64,000 bases of DNA, from the NCBI RefSeq assembly GCF_050436995.1, contig NC_134760.1:12232001-12296000 (forward strand). Direction: 5' to 3'. The position numbers and the translations under genes are program-made. Source of the stretch: Anticarsia gemmatalis. Its lineage: Eukaryota > Arthropoda > Insecta > Lepidoptera > Erebidae. Below the pieces are notes generated by a model. It was given only the letters and a program-made list of their open reading frames with translations. It was not told the origin of the DNA and ran no database searches. Positions 1 through 13,009 of the stretch are shown one piece after another (positions within the stretch are counted from its first letter, which is position 1; each line of letters begins with the position of its first letter).

Positions 1-290
1 GCACCTAAAACCTCGATAAAATTCAGGCTAAAAGGATGTATCACTTCTTATGTAATAAGTGTTAAGTTTCAAACGGAAACAATGTACTTAATAATAAATA
101 TACAATTCAGCAGAAAGTTTAACTTAGATCAGCAGTTTTTATTGTTTACTTAGTTGATAAATTGGGTTACGTAAGGGGCAAATGCCTGACTGTTGTTATT
201 CAGCATTAATAATATTTTCCACTATAGAACAAATTTCCATAGAAACAGGTGAAATAGTGACTAAGATGAGCTAATTAGTATTGTCTAGAC

Positions 291-582
291 CAGTGGTCCG
301 CAGATGGCAAAAAGTGGTCCGCGAGTGAATTCTTCATTACTGACTGTTATTCATACTTAACTTTATTTCTTAAATGCAAGCTCAGAAATCACATTTCTTA
401 ATACAAAATTACAGAAGTTTATCTCAAAAAATATTACCATTCCTTGTTTTGTGAGGACCCTATTAATTTGCGGATTTAAGTTTCAGGATGAGGAGATATT
501 TTTAATGTACATACATAGTGGTGCCTGCTAATAAAAAAAGTATAAAAGTGGTCCCGGACTAAGAAAAGGTGGGGAACCCCTG
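291..582. mobile_element. hAT-type non-autonomous DNA transposon with 8-bp target duplication
   Basis: The element begins CAGTGGTCC and ends GGGGAACCCCTG, with imperfect terminal inverted repeats of the CAG...CTG type. It is flanked on both sides by the identical 8-mer GTCTAGAC (283-290 and 583-590), the target-site duplication length of hAT elements. At 292 bp there is no room for a transposase, so it is a MITE mobilised in trans. Confidence 0.85.
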
Positions 583-590
583 GTCTAGAC

Positions 591-2750
591 TCTTTATATT
601 AGACTGTTAATTCGTCAAAAGATTTTTGACTATATGAGAAGAGTTTGCGGGTTGGTCAACAACAGCCGCGTAGATCGACTTCTGAAGTTAAGCCGAGCTT
701 GCCGAGGTTTTCCTGTAGATGGGTGATTACATTATACATTACAAGTTCCTGCGTGTTTCGGAAGGCAAGTTAAATTGTGGTTCCCGACAGTCACTTTCAA
801 AGAGTTTTGACAGTGGCTAATAGCAGTCAGAGGTGTTTAAAAAAATTACGTGTAGAAATATTTAATTAAAGGAAGGTTAGATAGAGTCAAGTGCTAGGGA
901 TTTTTGCAGTTTCATAAAAACAATTTAAAAAAGATTTCTTTTATATTAATAAAACTAAATGCATAATATCTGAAGTAATTTTCTTTGTTTGCGAAATAGG
1001 AGCCACTTCGCGTCACGGTTAAGTAACCGACCCAATTGTGTTGTTTATCATTACTCATTATACAATAGTAATTCTTGTTTTTAACCGATTGTGCAGAAAT
1101 GAGGCTATGTATTTATTATTGGTATTAAGTCGTGTTATTGTTTTTTATTTGTCCTTTGTTTTGCATTTAAACACGAAAAGCCTTTTTCAAGATGGCAAAA
1201 GTTGCATTATAAATTGTCAAGTAATATTCAAGTTGTAAACGAATAAATAGACTTTTTAACGATACGAATACTTTTAGGGTTGGCATCGAGAAAAGATAAT
1301 GTAATATAAAAAAAACAGCACTCTTAAATATATTTTTTCTTACACGACCAAGCATTTGCTGTAATTTTACTACCACAAATTTCCTTGATTAAGAATAAAC
1401 AACTCTTTTTTAATGCTTCTGCTTACTTACATTTTTGTTATTTTGTGACTTACACACAAACAGGAATCAAACCCACAAAAAACCCATCTAATCCAACATC
1501 CTCGTCAAAAAATTTAACACCAACAAGACTTTCTAATTCGAGTAATCCTTTGAAAATCGGCTCAGTGGCAACCCTAAGTCGGCCCAAACTTGAACAGGGG
1601 CCGGATTGAGAAAGCAATCCAAGTTCTATTGTGAGAAAGAGATAGCAGGTCTCAGTGCATTACCAATATCTTAAAACGAGAGTCTCTATGTTAAGCTTTT
1701 ACGCCTAAACAGTTGAACCTATTTTCATAAAATTTTGCCGGAGACCATTTAATCAAAATTTTCATTTGATTTTCAATTAAAAGTTGGGCTATATAGTAAG
1801 TTGGACGTCTTTAAATTAATCAATGATTTCATTTTGCTATCCTTTTAATTGAAGATTTTTCTTCATAATTTTAAAACTTTTGCATTACATGTTTATTATA
1901 TAAAGGATACGGAAATTTCTCGAACACGCATTTTTTTTCTGTTTTGTGTGTTTAAATACGACCCTTCTTTCACAAACTCAGTTATTTTTCTTTTGGTATT
2001 TTTTAACAAGTTTGCCCTTGTTCCCCTCTCGCTTTACGAATTAATTATTAAGTAATCTCCAAGAGGTGTTGGAAACTTCAAGTTTTGACCACTTCTCCCC
2101 TTTTTGGCCGATAATAAGGGAATTTGATGATTATGTACTGCGGTTCTGTTGGTGCAGTAGATGTTATGGTTAAAGTCCTTATTTAGCGTATTTTTACTTC
2201 ATGCATGTTATACATAAAAACTTTGTCGCTATTATTAATTTAGTCCATAATTAATACACATAAATAGTAATAGCACGTAGCTCTAGACTGCTAGTGAGAA
2301 TATTCTATAAAAAATCGGAGTTATCCAATAATAATTGGCACGACACAGGAGCCGAACCCAAGACATTTTAGTTGTAAATGTCTCCTATTACCTCTGACAC
2401 GATTCTTTAATATTAATGACAAAGAATCTATCCCGAAACTTATTGCTTCTTTTTAAAATCACTTGTGATTTTAGTAAAATGGGTATCAGATAATAACAAA
2501 GAATAAATAAATACGTAAATAGCGACAGTCACAAAGGATAACACCTACATAAGCTATGTAACCGGTATGAGTAATACAAGGAAGTATGTACAATCAACTG
2601 TATGTACTGTATGTATATGTACGGAGCGGAAGCACCGCATGGCAACTGTGACGACTGTCACAAATGTCACTATCGACTAGCGATGATAACTTAGCTTCCT
2701 AATGCACTTCCTACACTCGAAATAGTCATTGGACTGCCTACACCTTCGGG
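591..2750. other. AT-rich non-coding stretch
   Basis: Short frames near 1.04-1.6 and 1.85-2.06 kb show no domain, no good start and low-complexity composition. I see no gene, RNA or recognisable repeat. Confidence 0.6.
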
Positions 2751-2752
2751 TA

Positions 2753-3018
2753 TGCGAGGCGCCCATAGCCAGTTGCGCTCACCGGTCAGTAAACGATCTG
2801 TGGGTAAAGCAACCCTTGGCGCGGTCATATGGGTGACCGCATAATGGTATTTGAGCTGGGCGTCTCCGTGCTTCGGAGGGCACGTAAAAAGTCGGTCCCG
2901 GTTGTTGTCTGCTAAGATAACAGTCGTTAAGCCATGTCAAAGGCCTTTCGGGCGACTTGAACAACTTTGACACTAGGTTGAACACTAACCATACGACAAA
3001 CAACAACCTTCGGGTATA
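2753..3018 (+). repeat. SINE-like element, family B
   Basis: It starts GGCGCCCATAGCCAGTTGCG, passes GGGCGTCTCCGTGCTTCGGA, and ends with the GACACTAGGTTGAACACTAA tail and an AAC-rich end. The same order, reversed, recurs at 29893-30165, with truncated copies at 37560-37712 and 45645-45760. I see no long ORF; it is non-autonomous. Confidence 0.75.
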
Positions 3019-3071
3019 ACAGGAGTGATAATACATATGTATGTAGTGACTCTTTTTCTCTTTCTTTTTAA

Positions 3072-3256
3072 AAAGACAACTAACGCATTAAGAATTGCTC
3101 TTGTGTCGCGGGGACTTTCACAAATCACGGATACAAAGTACCATCAGACTCAAAACAATTATTTGTGGATCGCACAAATATTTGCTCCATGCGGGAATCG
3201 AACCCACGACCTCACGACGCAATGGTAGCAGCGTGGCGACCTAAACCACGGAGGCA
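3072..3256 (-). repeat. tRNA-derived SINE, family A
   Basis: On the minus strand it opens TGCCTCCGTGGTTTAGGTCG and contains GGGTTCGATTCCC, a pol III B box. The conserved body includes the CACAAATAATTG-type region. Box A is degenerate and the tRNA cloverleaf is not intact, so this is a SINE head, not a tRNA gene. It lies just downstream of a family B copy. Confidence 0.8.
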
Positions 3257-3788
3257 TAATTATTAATTTATTAGATAAGCCAAAAGCGGAATCATCAATG
3301 CTAAACGAATCCTCATTAGCAGTGGTTTCTGGTTAGTAACACATTATTACATGGACTCCTTATTTGGCTAAACTTTATCATACCGTTTATTAACATAGCG
3401 TTAAGCAGCTGAATATGTGCAATCCTTTCCTGATTCGTACAAATTGTAGGTCGTTTGTATAGTATTTAAACTTTATTTTTACGGAAACGTAAAAAGACAA
3501 GTATCGGATTACAATAAGATTAACAGAAGAAGCTGTAATTTATTAAAATACATCGATTCTCGAGGCTGAATCAGTATTTTAACGTCAGTTTCCACTGCGT
3601 ACTTCCATGGGTTTGATTTCTACACACTACATTTCTATGAATAAAAAGTCCGGTCTTAGGATACTTTTAATGTAGTTTTAAAAATTCTAAAACAAAACCA
3701 GCGTTACTTAATTTTAAATTAGGGTTGTAACGGTGGCGCATCGGATGTTAATCGGAGTTATCTCCGATATATTAATATTGTCAAAAGA

Positions 3789-4065
3789 CTAGCTGACCCG
3801 CGCAACTTCGCTTGCGTGACGCTAAGAGTGAATGGATTCATCTTCCCCGTTTTTATAACATTTTTCGTTGCTACTCCGCTCCTATTGGTCGTACCGCGAT
3901 GATATATAGCCTATAGCCTTCTTCGATAAATGGGCTATCTAACACTGAAATAATTTTTCAAATCGGACCAGTAGTTCCCGAGATTAGCGCGTTCAAACAA
4001 ACAAACAAATAATCAAATAAACAATCAAACAGACAAACTCTTCAGCTTTATAATATTAGTATAGA
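3789..4065 (-). mobile_element. Helitron, Lep1-like, non-autonomous
   Basis: Read on the minus strand it begins TCTATACTAATATTATAAA and ends GCGGGTCAGCTAG. It is preceded by A and followed by T, the classic A|T insertion without target duplication. A short hairpin (CGCAA...TTGCG) sits about 10 bp before the CTAG end. At 277 bp it has no Rep/helicase. Confidence 0.85.
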
Positions 4066-4847
4066 TTATCCATAATACTGAGTCAGTTGGTCAGTATACA
4101 TGCCACCAATTATTTCAATAACCGAAAAAACACAAGCACAAATTCTACTGATTCGCTATAACTTCCGTTAAAAACATCGAAATGGGGCCAGTAATAATAG
4201 GAATAGGGAAATAATAATTATTATAAAGTAATCATATAATAACATGTTTGTTTCTTTCCTGTTATAATGTTAATAATATGTACTATTAGTGTGATAATAT
4301 TATTATTTTGTGGTTTTTATTAATTATTAGTTGAAGGTGTGTCTGTCTTTTGTGCCTTTTGTTGTAAACCAGGGTTTAAAGTACAGAAACAGTGATAATT
4401 TAATATATTTTATACTAGCTAAAGGTGTATTATACTAATTCTATAGTTCGAGGAACAGTATGTTATCTGTTGTCATAATTATCATTTTAAAATATAATTA
4501 TTATGTTACTTTACCTGTCAATTATTTTTAAAATAGGTACCCAAAATATCATTAAAAATATAGGTATATGATCTATACCATTGTTAATTTAGACTTAGAA
4601 AAATGAATATTTCATACTAAGTCGTTTTTTGCAAAAATAGTCATAATTATTATTATTGGGTACAAACTTGTACAAATAGGTTTCAGAAAAATAAACAAAA
4701 TAAAGTTTGTTGGCAAATGCAACACATTTATTACAATGCATGGTTTTTAACGTCTCTTTACTATAAGAAGTCATGTTATGGTTCAATTTCCGAGTCAGGA
4801 AAAATGCTACTGAGTTTTTTTCAATTCCTAATAAATGTTCTTAATGT
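4066..4847. other. AT-rich non-coding stretch
   Basis: Rich in TAATAAT-type sequence. No gene or recognisable element. Confidence 0.5.
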
Positions 4848-4935
4848 CCGGAGTAAGGTATCCTACCCCAATATATGGCAATAGGCTCACCCCCTATTCC
4901 ACAGGACCAATAATAACTTACTACAAAAAGTGTCT
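4848..4935. repeat. Short degenerate repeat fragment
   Basis: The segment with ATATATGGCAATAGGCTCAC and CCCTATTCCACAGGACC resembles a dispersed lepidopteran repeat I have seen in other moth sequence. It is a fragment without clear ends, and the assignment is from memory. Confidence 0.35.
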
Positions 4936-5596
4936 CTATAAAACACTAGCTACTCCTTCAGTTAACAGTCTTGATAATAAACAGTGTCCTTTTAATGTAA
5001 ACGGTCAACAAAGTCCTTTGATAACTGTTATCAGTTAAACTAATTATAACCGGTTTTATCTAGTATATAATAAACAATTAAATTAGCTCCTTGCACCGAG
5101 CCAGTGCTCTGTGAAGTAAACAAAGTTATTTTTCTTACATTTATGTGTTTTATATGTTTATCGAAGTAGGTGATTTCGTATCGTAATGTGTATGTTAATT
5201 TGATATTAGTAAATGTAAGGAAACAGTTATTTTGTTAGCCTTTGTGTTGTTGGTTTTAGGTTTTCATGATGACGGGAGAAAGGTTTTTTCTGGTAATGCA
5301 TTTAAGATAATTCTTGCACTAAGTAATGTAAATTTTTCAGGACATTAAATAATGGACACACAGTAGCTATCATATTGTATTGAGTGGAAACAAAACCTAA
5401 GACATTCATCGTACTGGCGATCAAATGGCAACTGTAATTTTTGCACCTTCGTATGAGAAGATATATCGAAATTTTTATTAGTTTTCAAGCTTTTTCCAAC
5501 AATTTTCTCGCAATACAGTAAGCAATGAGTAACTCACAGAAGAGTGGCTGTAACGGGTTCTGAATTAAAATCATTAAGTTTAAGCCTCTAGAAGGT

Positions 5597-5870
5597 AAAA
5601 CCGGCCAAGTGCAAGTCGGATTCGCGCACGAAGGGTTCTTTACCAAAAAAGTACGAAAAAATCACGTTTGTTGTATAGCGACCCTCCTTAATATTATTAT
5701 TTTTTAGTACTTATTTGCTGTCAAGCGGCAGCGGAAATACATAATTTGTGAAAATTTCGGCTTCCTAGCTATTACAGTTTATGAGATACAGCCTGGTGAC
5801 AGACCGACAGACAACGTAAGCATAGTATTTGGATTCCTTTTTTACCCTTTGGGTACGGAACCCCAAAAAG
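5597..5870 (+). repeat. Dispersed lepidopteran repeat (CCGGCCAAGTGC...GGGTACGGAACCC type)
   Basis: It begins AAAACCGGCCAAGTGCAAGT, has GAAGGGTTCTTTACC and GACAGACCGACAGACAAC inside, and ends CCCTTTGGGTACGGAACCCC. This order is typical of a very common lepidopteran interspersed repeat. There is no coding capacity, and its class (SINE or LINE tail) is unsettled. Confidence 0.6.
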
Positions 5871-8800
5871 ACTATATATATTCATCCACTGACTCAACCA
5901 TCAACCGAAAACCTTCAATCCACTCTACCGATGATGTAGCACCGACATGACATCTTGGCACTTGCAATATGACATTCGTTTGTAACTCCACGTGTTGGCT
6001 GACACCTCATATTATTGCCTCAGTGACATAAGTGTTTAGATAAGATTTAGTACGGTTTTTAAAAGATTTTAACATTGTTTTTGATGATAATGCCAAGATG
6101 TGGCTGTGTGCAGTTGCAGTGTCTCGAGATGTCTGTTTTAATACATTATTTAAAGATTAGAATTGTGTTCTTGTTTGGTGACTTTGTAAATATAGATTCA
6201 ATGCATTAACAGAATTATTTTTTATTATGTATTTGATCTTAACCGTTGGTTATCTCCGCGGGGGTTTTACAGATGTACTGCTGAAGTGCAACCAGACGCT
6301 TGCGCAGATGTCTTTAAGACATTTGTTTCATGCGGAATTCGAACCTACACTTTCCCAATGGTACTGTGGTAGCCGTACGTAAATCACTTTATCATTTGCT
6401 TCAAAATTGTCGTCGATCATATAGAATTTTTGTTTACAACAGATCTCTGACAGAATACTAGCTTTTCCGTTTACCAAACTGTTATTAGGAACTTATACAG
6501 TAACCCTCTTATTCACAAAAATATATGAAGTTCTGAAAGGCTTATAAAGAGTTTTGTTTCTTTCACTCCTTAGCAAAATGAAAAAGAGAAAACATAGTAG
6601 TTTTTTAACTAAAATAGGTTTATAGTGTGTTTAAGAATAAGAGGGTAAGTACATACAGTCAGTTTTATATATATACTTACACTCTTATTAACTCACATTA
6701 TTTCTCAGAAAATTCTGCCATATCTTGTTAACATTAATTAAAATAATAATACCTTATAAATACAGTATATTATCCTCAATTGGCATCGATTACAGTACAA
6801 ACTAGTACATACATATCGTGTGTTACTGACCTGTGGCAACAAGCGTGCGCGCGGGCACGTACGCTCATATGCGTGCGTCTACTGCTTCTAAAGGGTTCCG
6901 GGTTCCAACCCGAATGAAAACTCGTAAAACTGAACTATAAAATTTTTATTAGGTTTACAATTACGAATAGTCTTTTTTTATATGAGTTTATTGTTCTTAT
7001 TTGTAATAAGTGTACTTTTTTCTTGACCTGTATCGCTTTTTTTCTGTTTGGTGTAGGTCTGTAGGATCGGTTTCCAAATATCCTTATGGATGGTGAGCCC
7101 TGGCCAGTATTTATAGTCATCTAGACTATTCGTCATCTCTGTATGGGTGTACTGAGTCAGTCACCTGAAATATAAGATGGTAAACCAAAGTATCGTTCTT
7201 CTATAAAATTAAAAAAAAAACTCTGTAATACCTTGATTTTAAAAGTTCCATAAAATAGGAAACCATTAGAAAAAAATAGACATTTTAACTGCCTGTCCAA
7301 AAGCGACTGCCCAAAAGTTTCGTGTTTGACTCTGACAAAGTTTTAGCGTGAGGATAAAAAAGCGTGATTTTGTTCCACTTTACGGCAATTAAAACTAATG
7401 TTTTCTTAACACCTACATAAACCACTTATTAGTTCACAAATTAGAAGTTGTTTGTATGTTCGTCGTGTTACAGGGAAGCTGGTGAAATCTGGACGGTGGC
7501 CAAACACCGCCCTCGCGCCCGTGTCATTGAACCCTAATTACCTAATCGACACTTTAACACTACGCTATTTATGTCTTACAGCTGAGTGACTGACGAGTGC
7601 ATAGCTCTCAACTTAAGTACCAATTACTAACCCCTTTCGGTACAAGTGGTTGATTCAGTTCACTTATTCTCACTTTAAAATATTGTGCCACTGTTGAACA
7701 TGGTCTTTTCCCGAAGTAAGAAAGTTCATAAATAGGCTTATAGTCCACCACGATGACTGAGGGTTGGGGAGTTTAGGGTTTTTTAGGAACTCTATTAAGC
7801 TATTTTATTTTGTTGTTACTAAAAGTGGTAATATTACATTCAATATGTAATAATGCATTTCACCTGAATGATTCAATACAAATATTTTGTTACTAAAGTA
7901 TATTTTTAATTTGATCTTAGGCATATATTAAAGCACATATGAAGAATGCTTTACAGATTTTACCAAGTAAAGGTAGTGCGTTTATTTAAATGTGTGAAAG
8001 ATTGTTGATAATTTCACCAATAATACTTACATTAAAAGCTTATAAAATTTGTTGCCGGAAAACATCCCCAAGGATAGAAATTAGCAGACGTAAAAACCAT
8101 CACAAAATATAAAGAAAACAAGATCACATTTTTTCTCTCTCGTGGCTAATTGTAAAAGTAGTAAAAGATTTAGACTATTATTCAAGGAATTAGTCTAAGA
8201 GATAGTTAGAGATCGTCCGATTACGAAAGTGTTTGTGCGAAAACAAGTGTGACGTCATTTGGATTATAATGTTACGTGTAGTGTCCTCTGTTGCACCAAG
8301 TTTAATTGAGAATATTGTTATTTGTATGTTTGTAAATAATCCCACTACAGGAGAAATGAATTTACTCTCTCAGAGTAGAAATAGTAAAGTATGCGACAGC
8401 GGCTTATGTGGTCTCTGGTTCGAATACTGAGTCGAGAACGATTTCTTTTAGATATTTCTCTCTATTTTTTATTTATAAGACCATAGATAAGAGATTATTT
8501 TGATCTGCTTTTAGTATTTCAAATTCATGCAGAATTTTTCGAAAATTATATTAATTGTTTTTCCTTTCAATAAATAATATCAGTACCGTCGCAGGAGAAT
8601 GGTATTGTTTATAATTTGGGCGAGAGTAACTTATCCAAAATTATATAGGCCTTAAGATATGATAGGTCTTCATTTCAATATCAAATTGAGTAAAACAGAA
8701 CCCCTACAAATGTCATCTACAATGAGCATCAAAACTAACACGACAAGATACTAATATCGTCCCACACATAACATGTAGAACATTAATAGAAATGTGTTTA

Positions 8801-9000
8801 TTACACGACCACACTGTTTTGAATGCAACAAATATACAGTTTTCACTCCACAATTTATTGAAGCTACATTCTGCATAAATTGTCTTGTCTTGGCCGCGAG
8901 CAGCATTTCCCGAAGATGTGGTAATGTTATGAAATAGTTTTATTTAAAAAATGCTAAAGGCTTCCCGGAATTAAAAGTACTTCAGTAGCATGTATTTCTA
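5871..9000. other. Mostly non-repetitive intergenic DNA
   Basis: Apart from the SINE fragment near 6.35 kb I see no element and no credible coding frame. A small CG/CA-rich patch lies near 6840-6880. Confidence 0.5.
6325..6385 (-). repeat. SINE family A head fragment
   Basis: ATGCGGAATTCGAACCTACA followed by AATGGTACTGTGGTAGCCG corresponds, reversed, to the tRNA-like head of family A. The body is missing or too diverged to see. Confidence 0.5.
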
Positions 9001-9133
9001 CAGTCAGTACTATCGACTATAGAATTTTTGACATTTATAAGAATAAGTTCATAAGGCATTCGCCAGAGGCGCTGCTCAGGTTTTTATAAAAAATATGTCA
9101 ATAGCTAGCCAGCTGTTGATAGCTGATAGGGAT
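9001..9133 (+). mobile_element. Short CGATAG-rich MITE, copy 1
   Basis: It has the family order ACTATCGACTAT, TTTGACATTT, AGAGGCGCTG.TCAG, CAATAGCTAGCCAGCTGTTG, GATAGCTGATAG. At least eleven related copies occur in this window (see finding). Confidence 0.6.
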
Positions 9134-9239
9134 GAAAAAATTCCAATAAAGGTTATTAACTACATACCTATGTGTCAAATATCATCAAAATTCATTTAGC
9201 AATACTTGCCTGCATCAAAAACACTTATAATAATAATAG

Positions 9240-9262
9240 TAGGACCAGCTGAACCGCGTAGC
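9240..9262 (-). mobile_element. Helitron-like 3' end fragment
   Basis: AGCTGAACCGCGTAGCTCTG read in reverse resembles the GCGAGCAGAGCCGC...GGTCAGCTAG Helitron 3' end seen at 16400-16425. The body is not identified. Confidence 0.35.
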
Positions 9263-9742
9263 TCTGTCGTGTCCATTGCTGAAAAACTACCTCTCTCCTG
9301 AACTTCCGGATCCATTTTTTCATTATTTATTTCTGACTATCCATCCACAACCGCATTTAGATCATCCACCCATCTTTATTCAGGCCTTCCTCATCGCCGC
9401 TACCTTACAGCCATTTTATTGGCAATTAATTATTTTAACAACCATATTTTATTGTTTAACCTATACCAACAAAACAGCAAATACATGTTTTGTAATAAAT
9501 TTACTTAGTTGCAATCTAGTTCAGTCTAAAAATAAAGGCAATAACTCACAATATTGTACTGACCTGCCACAACACGTGAGTAGAATCAAAACAAGATGGA
9601 CTCCTTTACACAACATCATGCACGATTCAGTTATATTTTATTTACTAATATCATACGAGAAGTTACATGGAAAATATTTAACTTCGATTATACTTGAGGT
9701 TTCGATTACAATCGATTACAATGGTCGAAGTCGCAAAACTGG

Positions 9743-9968
9743 CTAACCGGTGCCGAAACGTCCAGCAATCTATGGTGAGAAAAATTGAATATTTATCTGT
9801 CTGCTTGTTACGATTTCATGGTCAAACTGCTGAACCGATTTTGATAAAATTTTGCACAGAAATAAATTCAAATTTCAAAACTTAATTAGGCTAATTTTTT
9901 TTCAAATATCAGTCCCTCAAAGGTTGAAATAAGGGGTGAACATTTAAACGCGAGCAGAGCCGCGTGGA
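9743..9968 (+). mobile_element. Truncated Helitron 3' portion
   Basis: The end CGCGAGCAGAGCCGCGTGGA followed by TCAGCTAT matches the 3' end of the Helitron at 15245-16425 except that CTAG is mutated to CTAT. The upstream body includes GCTGAACCGATTTTGATAAA. No 5' TC end was found, so the element is truncated or old. Confidence 0.55.
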
Positions 9969-10310
9969 TCAGCTATGTCATTATATAATAAACATGCAAC
10001 GCGATAGTTTAAAAGTTACAACATGAATAGTTATTTACTACAGTATATCATACATGTAGTTTTGATCCAGCGCTGCATACAAGATTGCAGTAGGTCAGTA
10101 ACCGAGCCCAAGGATTCACCCCTACAAGCTATATTAAACCTTAGTTCAACGTGAATAGAGTTGATTTTATATTACCGTTCGATTGTTAATTTGATACGCC
10201 AAGAAAAAACTATAAAACAATCACTGATAATTTCCTATTGTGACCAATTGTGTTTTTCTTTTCAATTGAAAAATGTTTTATGCTTTTTTGTTAAATGGAA
10301 TCAATTTAAC

Positions 10311-10410
10311 CCATTAATGACTCACTGCTGTGCAAAGATATTCTATCACAATGATGGAGGGGTTAGTTCTACCGACCACTACGCTGGACAAGTACAGGAT
10401 TAAGACTTAA
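10311..10410 (-). repeat. SINE family D 3' fragment (first of three)
   Basis: It contains TAACCCATTAATGACTCACT, GATGGAGGGGTTAG and CCACTACGCTGGACAAGT, degenerate versions of the family D body. Confidence 0.6.
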
Positions 10411-10437
10411 CATACCCAAAAAAATAAAAAATAAATC

Positions 10438-10552
10438 AACTCATTAATGTACCTCTGCTAGGCATTAATATCCTATCCTAGGTAATGATGGATGACTTTT
10501 ACAGTCCACCACGCTGAACAAGTGTAGGATAAGGACCTTACCTCCCTAAAAA
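10438..10552 (-). repeat. SINE family D 3' fragment (second of three)
   Basis: CTCATTAATGTACCTCTGCT, then CCACCACGCTGAACAAGTGT, repeats the same segment as the preceding fragment in the same orientation. Confidence 0.6.
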
Positions 10553-10579
10553 TTGGATAAAAAAGATATAAATAAAAAA

Positions 10580-10868
10580 AAACCCATAAATGTACCACTG
10601 CTCGGCAAGCATCCCGGAATGGGGAAGGGGCTAGGCCCTGAGTCCACCAAGTTGGCCAAGCGCACAGAGACTTTGCAACTAGAAGAATGTTTAAGAGCTC
10701 ATGCATGCAAGGTTTTATCATGATGGTTTTCTTCACCGTTAGAACAAGTTATAATTATTTCTAACACACATAACTTGAAAACGTCATTGGTGTGTTGGCT
10801 TCGAATCGAATCCTAGACCACTAGCGAGGAAGGCGAAAGTTTAGACCACTCGGCTATCATTACTCTTT
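10580..10868 (-). repeat. tRNA-derived SINE, family D, near full length
   Basis: Reading the minus strand from 10868, TAGCCGAGTGGTCTAA resembles a box A and GGATTCGATTC a box B. The body then runs through GTTCTAACGGTGAAGAAAAC to the tail GCAGTGGTACA beside an A/T-rich run. This copy shows that the common GGAGGGGTTAGGCC body found at several sites here belongs to a tRNA-headed SINE. Confidence 0.75.
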
Positions 10869-12752
10869 GTCAAGTGTAATAATTTTTCTTTAAAATATAT
10901 TGTCAAAGTTATTTCGAGATATTTTGTTTTTCCGGAATTTTGTCGTGAAAATTGTTCTTTTGTTTTTTCCAATATTTTCCTCATTCTGTTTCGTTTGAAG
11001 ATCTGTTTTGTTACTGTTTGTACAATGTATGAAATTATTACTGTATTGTTGTATATTTATTTTAGAATAAATTACATATGGTTATAAGGCTTTGAAGATT
11101 ACATTTCTTTTTACATAAGATTACTTGTATTTTTTTAAAGATTGATATGGTTTAACTTTTCTAGTCTTAAATTAATAAACATATTTCTATTAACCAGGAC
11201 TACTACAAATCTCCAGACTTAAATATTTCCATCAAAACTCCCTATCAAGGCTGTCTGATCCGAAAATCAAACCTGAGATCTTATCACTAGCATCAACCTA
11301 TACTTACGACTCTTTACGTAAAAATCACGACATAGCAACAAGACCAAATAAAAAACATAAAAAAAATGTTAAACCAGTAAAATTCAGTTAAGCATCTCAA
11401 ATGTATAAGAAAACACGTAACGCAAAACAAATTGTTTATATTGAACATTAAAACAAAACATTAGCATTAAGTTAGTAAACAAGTGTGGTTCATATAAACA
11501 AATAACCGTCGATGACTTCTAACTAGGTGATGGCCGCACACACACAGACAGACAGACACACAGACAGACACACATAGATGCTCGTTATACAATCACTTCG
11601 CTTGTTTATGGTTTATTATAATGATCTTGAGAATGGAAGGTACAAGTTAAGTTTTGGTGGCCAAGGATTGTAATTGGATTGGCGATCGACATTGTTTAAG
11701 GTATTCCGATTAAAAAGTTTTCAGCTACCTTACAGCTATTCTATTGACTCGAGTCATATAGTCTTACGTTTAGTCCCACGAAATGATCTCTAAAAAATTA
11801 GTAACTTTGTCCTACCTAAAAGACGAACCTAAGACTTATTTAATTCTCTTCCTAACAATGTAGGGATTAACGTTACCTTACTTTAGAAACATATGTTTGC
11901 TTGAAATTGGCACCGGTTAAAGAGTGTATATAAATAAAATGAAACTTGAACATTATAAAGGAGTCTGCATAATAAAATCATCAACAAATGACGGCGCCTC
12001 TTTATTTCAAAATAATCATATCAGCGACATGTAGTCTAGGGTGCAATACACATCAAAGGCGCAGTCCCGCCGACCTATGTCGGCAACTTTTTGCCGGCAG
12101 GTTAATCGGTTACTTCAGCACTTGGTTATGTAGCCCGCTGACATGCCATGGGTTAGTCGCCGACAACATGTCATCGACGTGTGTCGACTGAAAAGCGGGT
12201 TGGCGAGTCTGGTATAAAGACTATAGTGTATTTATTGAAGGTATTTAAAACAGTTATTTATACAGTACTGTATGTAGGTAAGTTGTGGTTACTACAAACA
12301 ATAGACATGGCATATGGCCTGTTATAATTAATTATGTGGTTTGTAAATAATGTCGAAATTAATATCACATTTTAACGCTTTCCTGTCCGTGTTACAGACA
12401 GTTTACACTCTTGAAATTATCCTTTAACCTTTTATAGAAATTATATAAGAATAGAAAATGAATAAGCAAAAAAATTATGTAAAATTTTCTCTATAATCAC
12501 CAACCGGTTTCCTACCAATATCGAATCGTCAACATCGTCAACCTAATAGCTAACGACAAAGTTTGGATGATAGACTAAACAACCCTAGCGTACTTTTTAA
12601 GACCTTTTTTTTTCGAACCATTTCAAAAGTCAAACGCTCGTTACTCGATATTGAATATGGGAAAATCGAGATACTGTAGTTCCAATGGTAAGTATGTTGA
12701 AGGAAATAATTTAACACATAGTTAACAAAATTCCCATAAAATTATAACCATA
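10869..12752. other. Intergenic DNA with a CA/CAGA microsatellite
   Basis: A (CA)n/(CAGA)n tract sits at 11538-11576. GC-richer sequence with small TGTCGGC/GCCGGC inverted repeats lies at 12060-12190. No coding gene was seen; the open frame across the latter is unsupported. Confidence 0.5.
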
Positions 12753-13009
12753 CTAGCTCGCTCGCGCCACCTCGCTTACGTCACATGATAGAGGATGGGT
12801 CAAAATTTTCCCCGTTTTTGTAACATTTTTACTGCTACTCTGCTCCTATTGGTAGTACCATGATGATATATGTATATATGGCTTATAGCCTTTCTTGATA
12901 AGTGGGCTATGTAACACTGAAAACATTTTTCAAATCGGCCTGTTCCTGACATTAGCGCGTTCAAAGAAACAAACAAACAAACTCTTCAGATTTATAATAT
13001 TAGTACAGA
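12753..13009 (-). mobile_element. Helitron, Lep1-like, non-autonomous
   Basis: The minus-strand 3' end is CTAG at 12756-12753, preceded by GCGCGAGCGAG. The 5' end at 13009 is TCTGTACTAATATTATAAA, one base off the usual TCTATACT. The internal sequence matches the copies at 3789 and 51455. Confidence 0.8.

Noticed and set aside
3186..3256. tRNA gene-like B box and similar matches at 17.6, 20.6, 49.4 and 61.6 kb
   Set aside because: No intact cloverleaf or anticodon stem, and each continues into a shared SINE body.
9276..9746. 156-codon open frame, the longest in the window
   Set aside because: It starts at TTG, has low-complexity composition and no recognisable motif, and lies between Helitron end fragments. 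No splice or promoter support.
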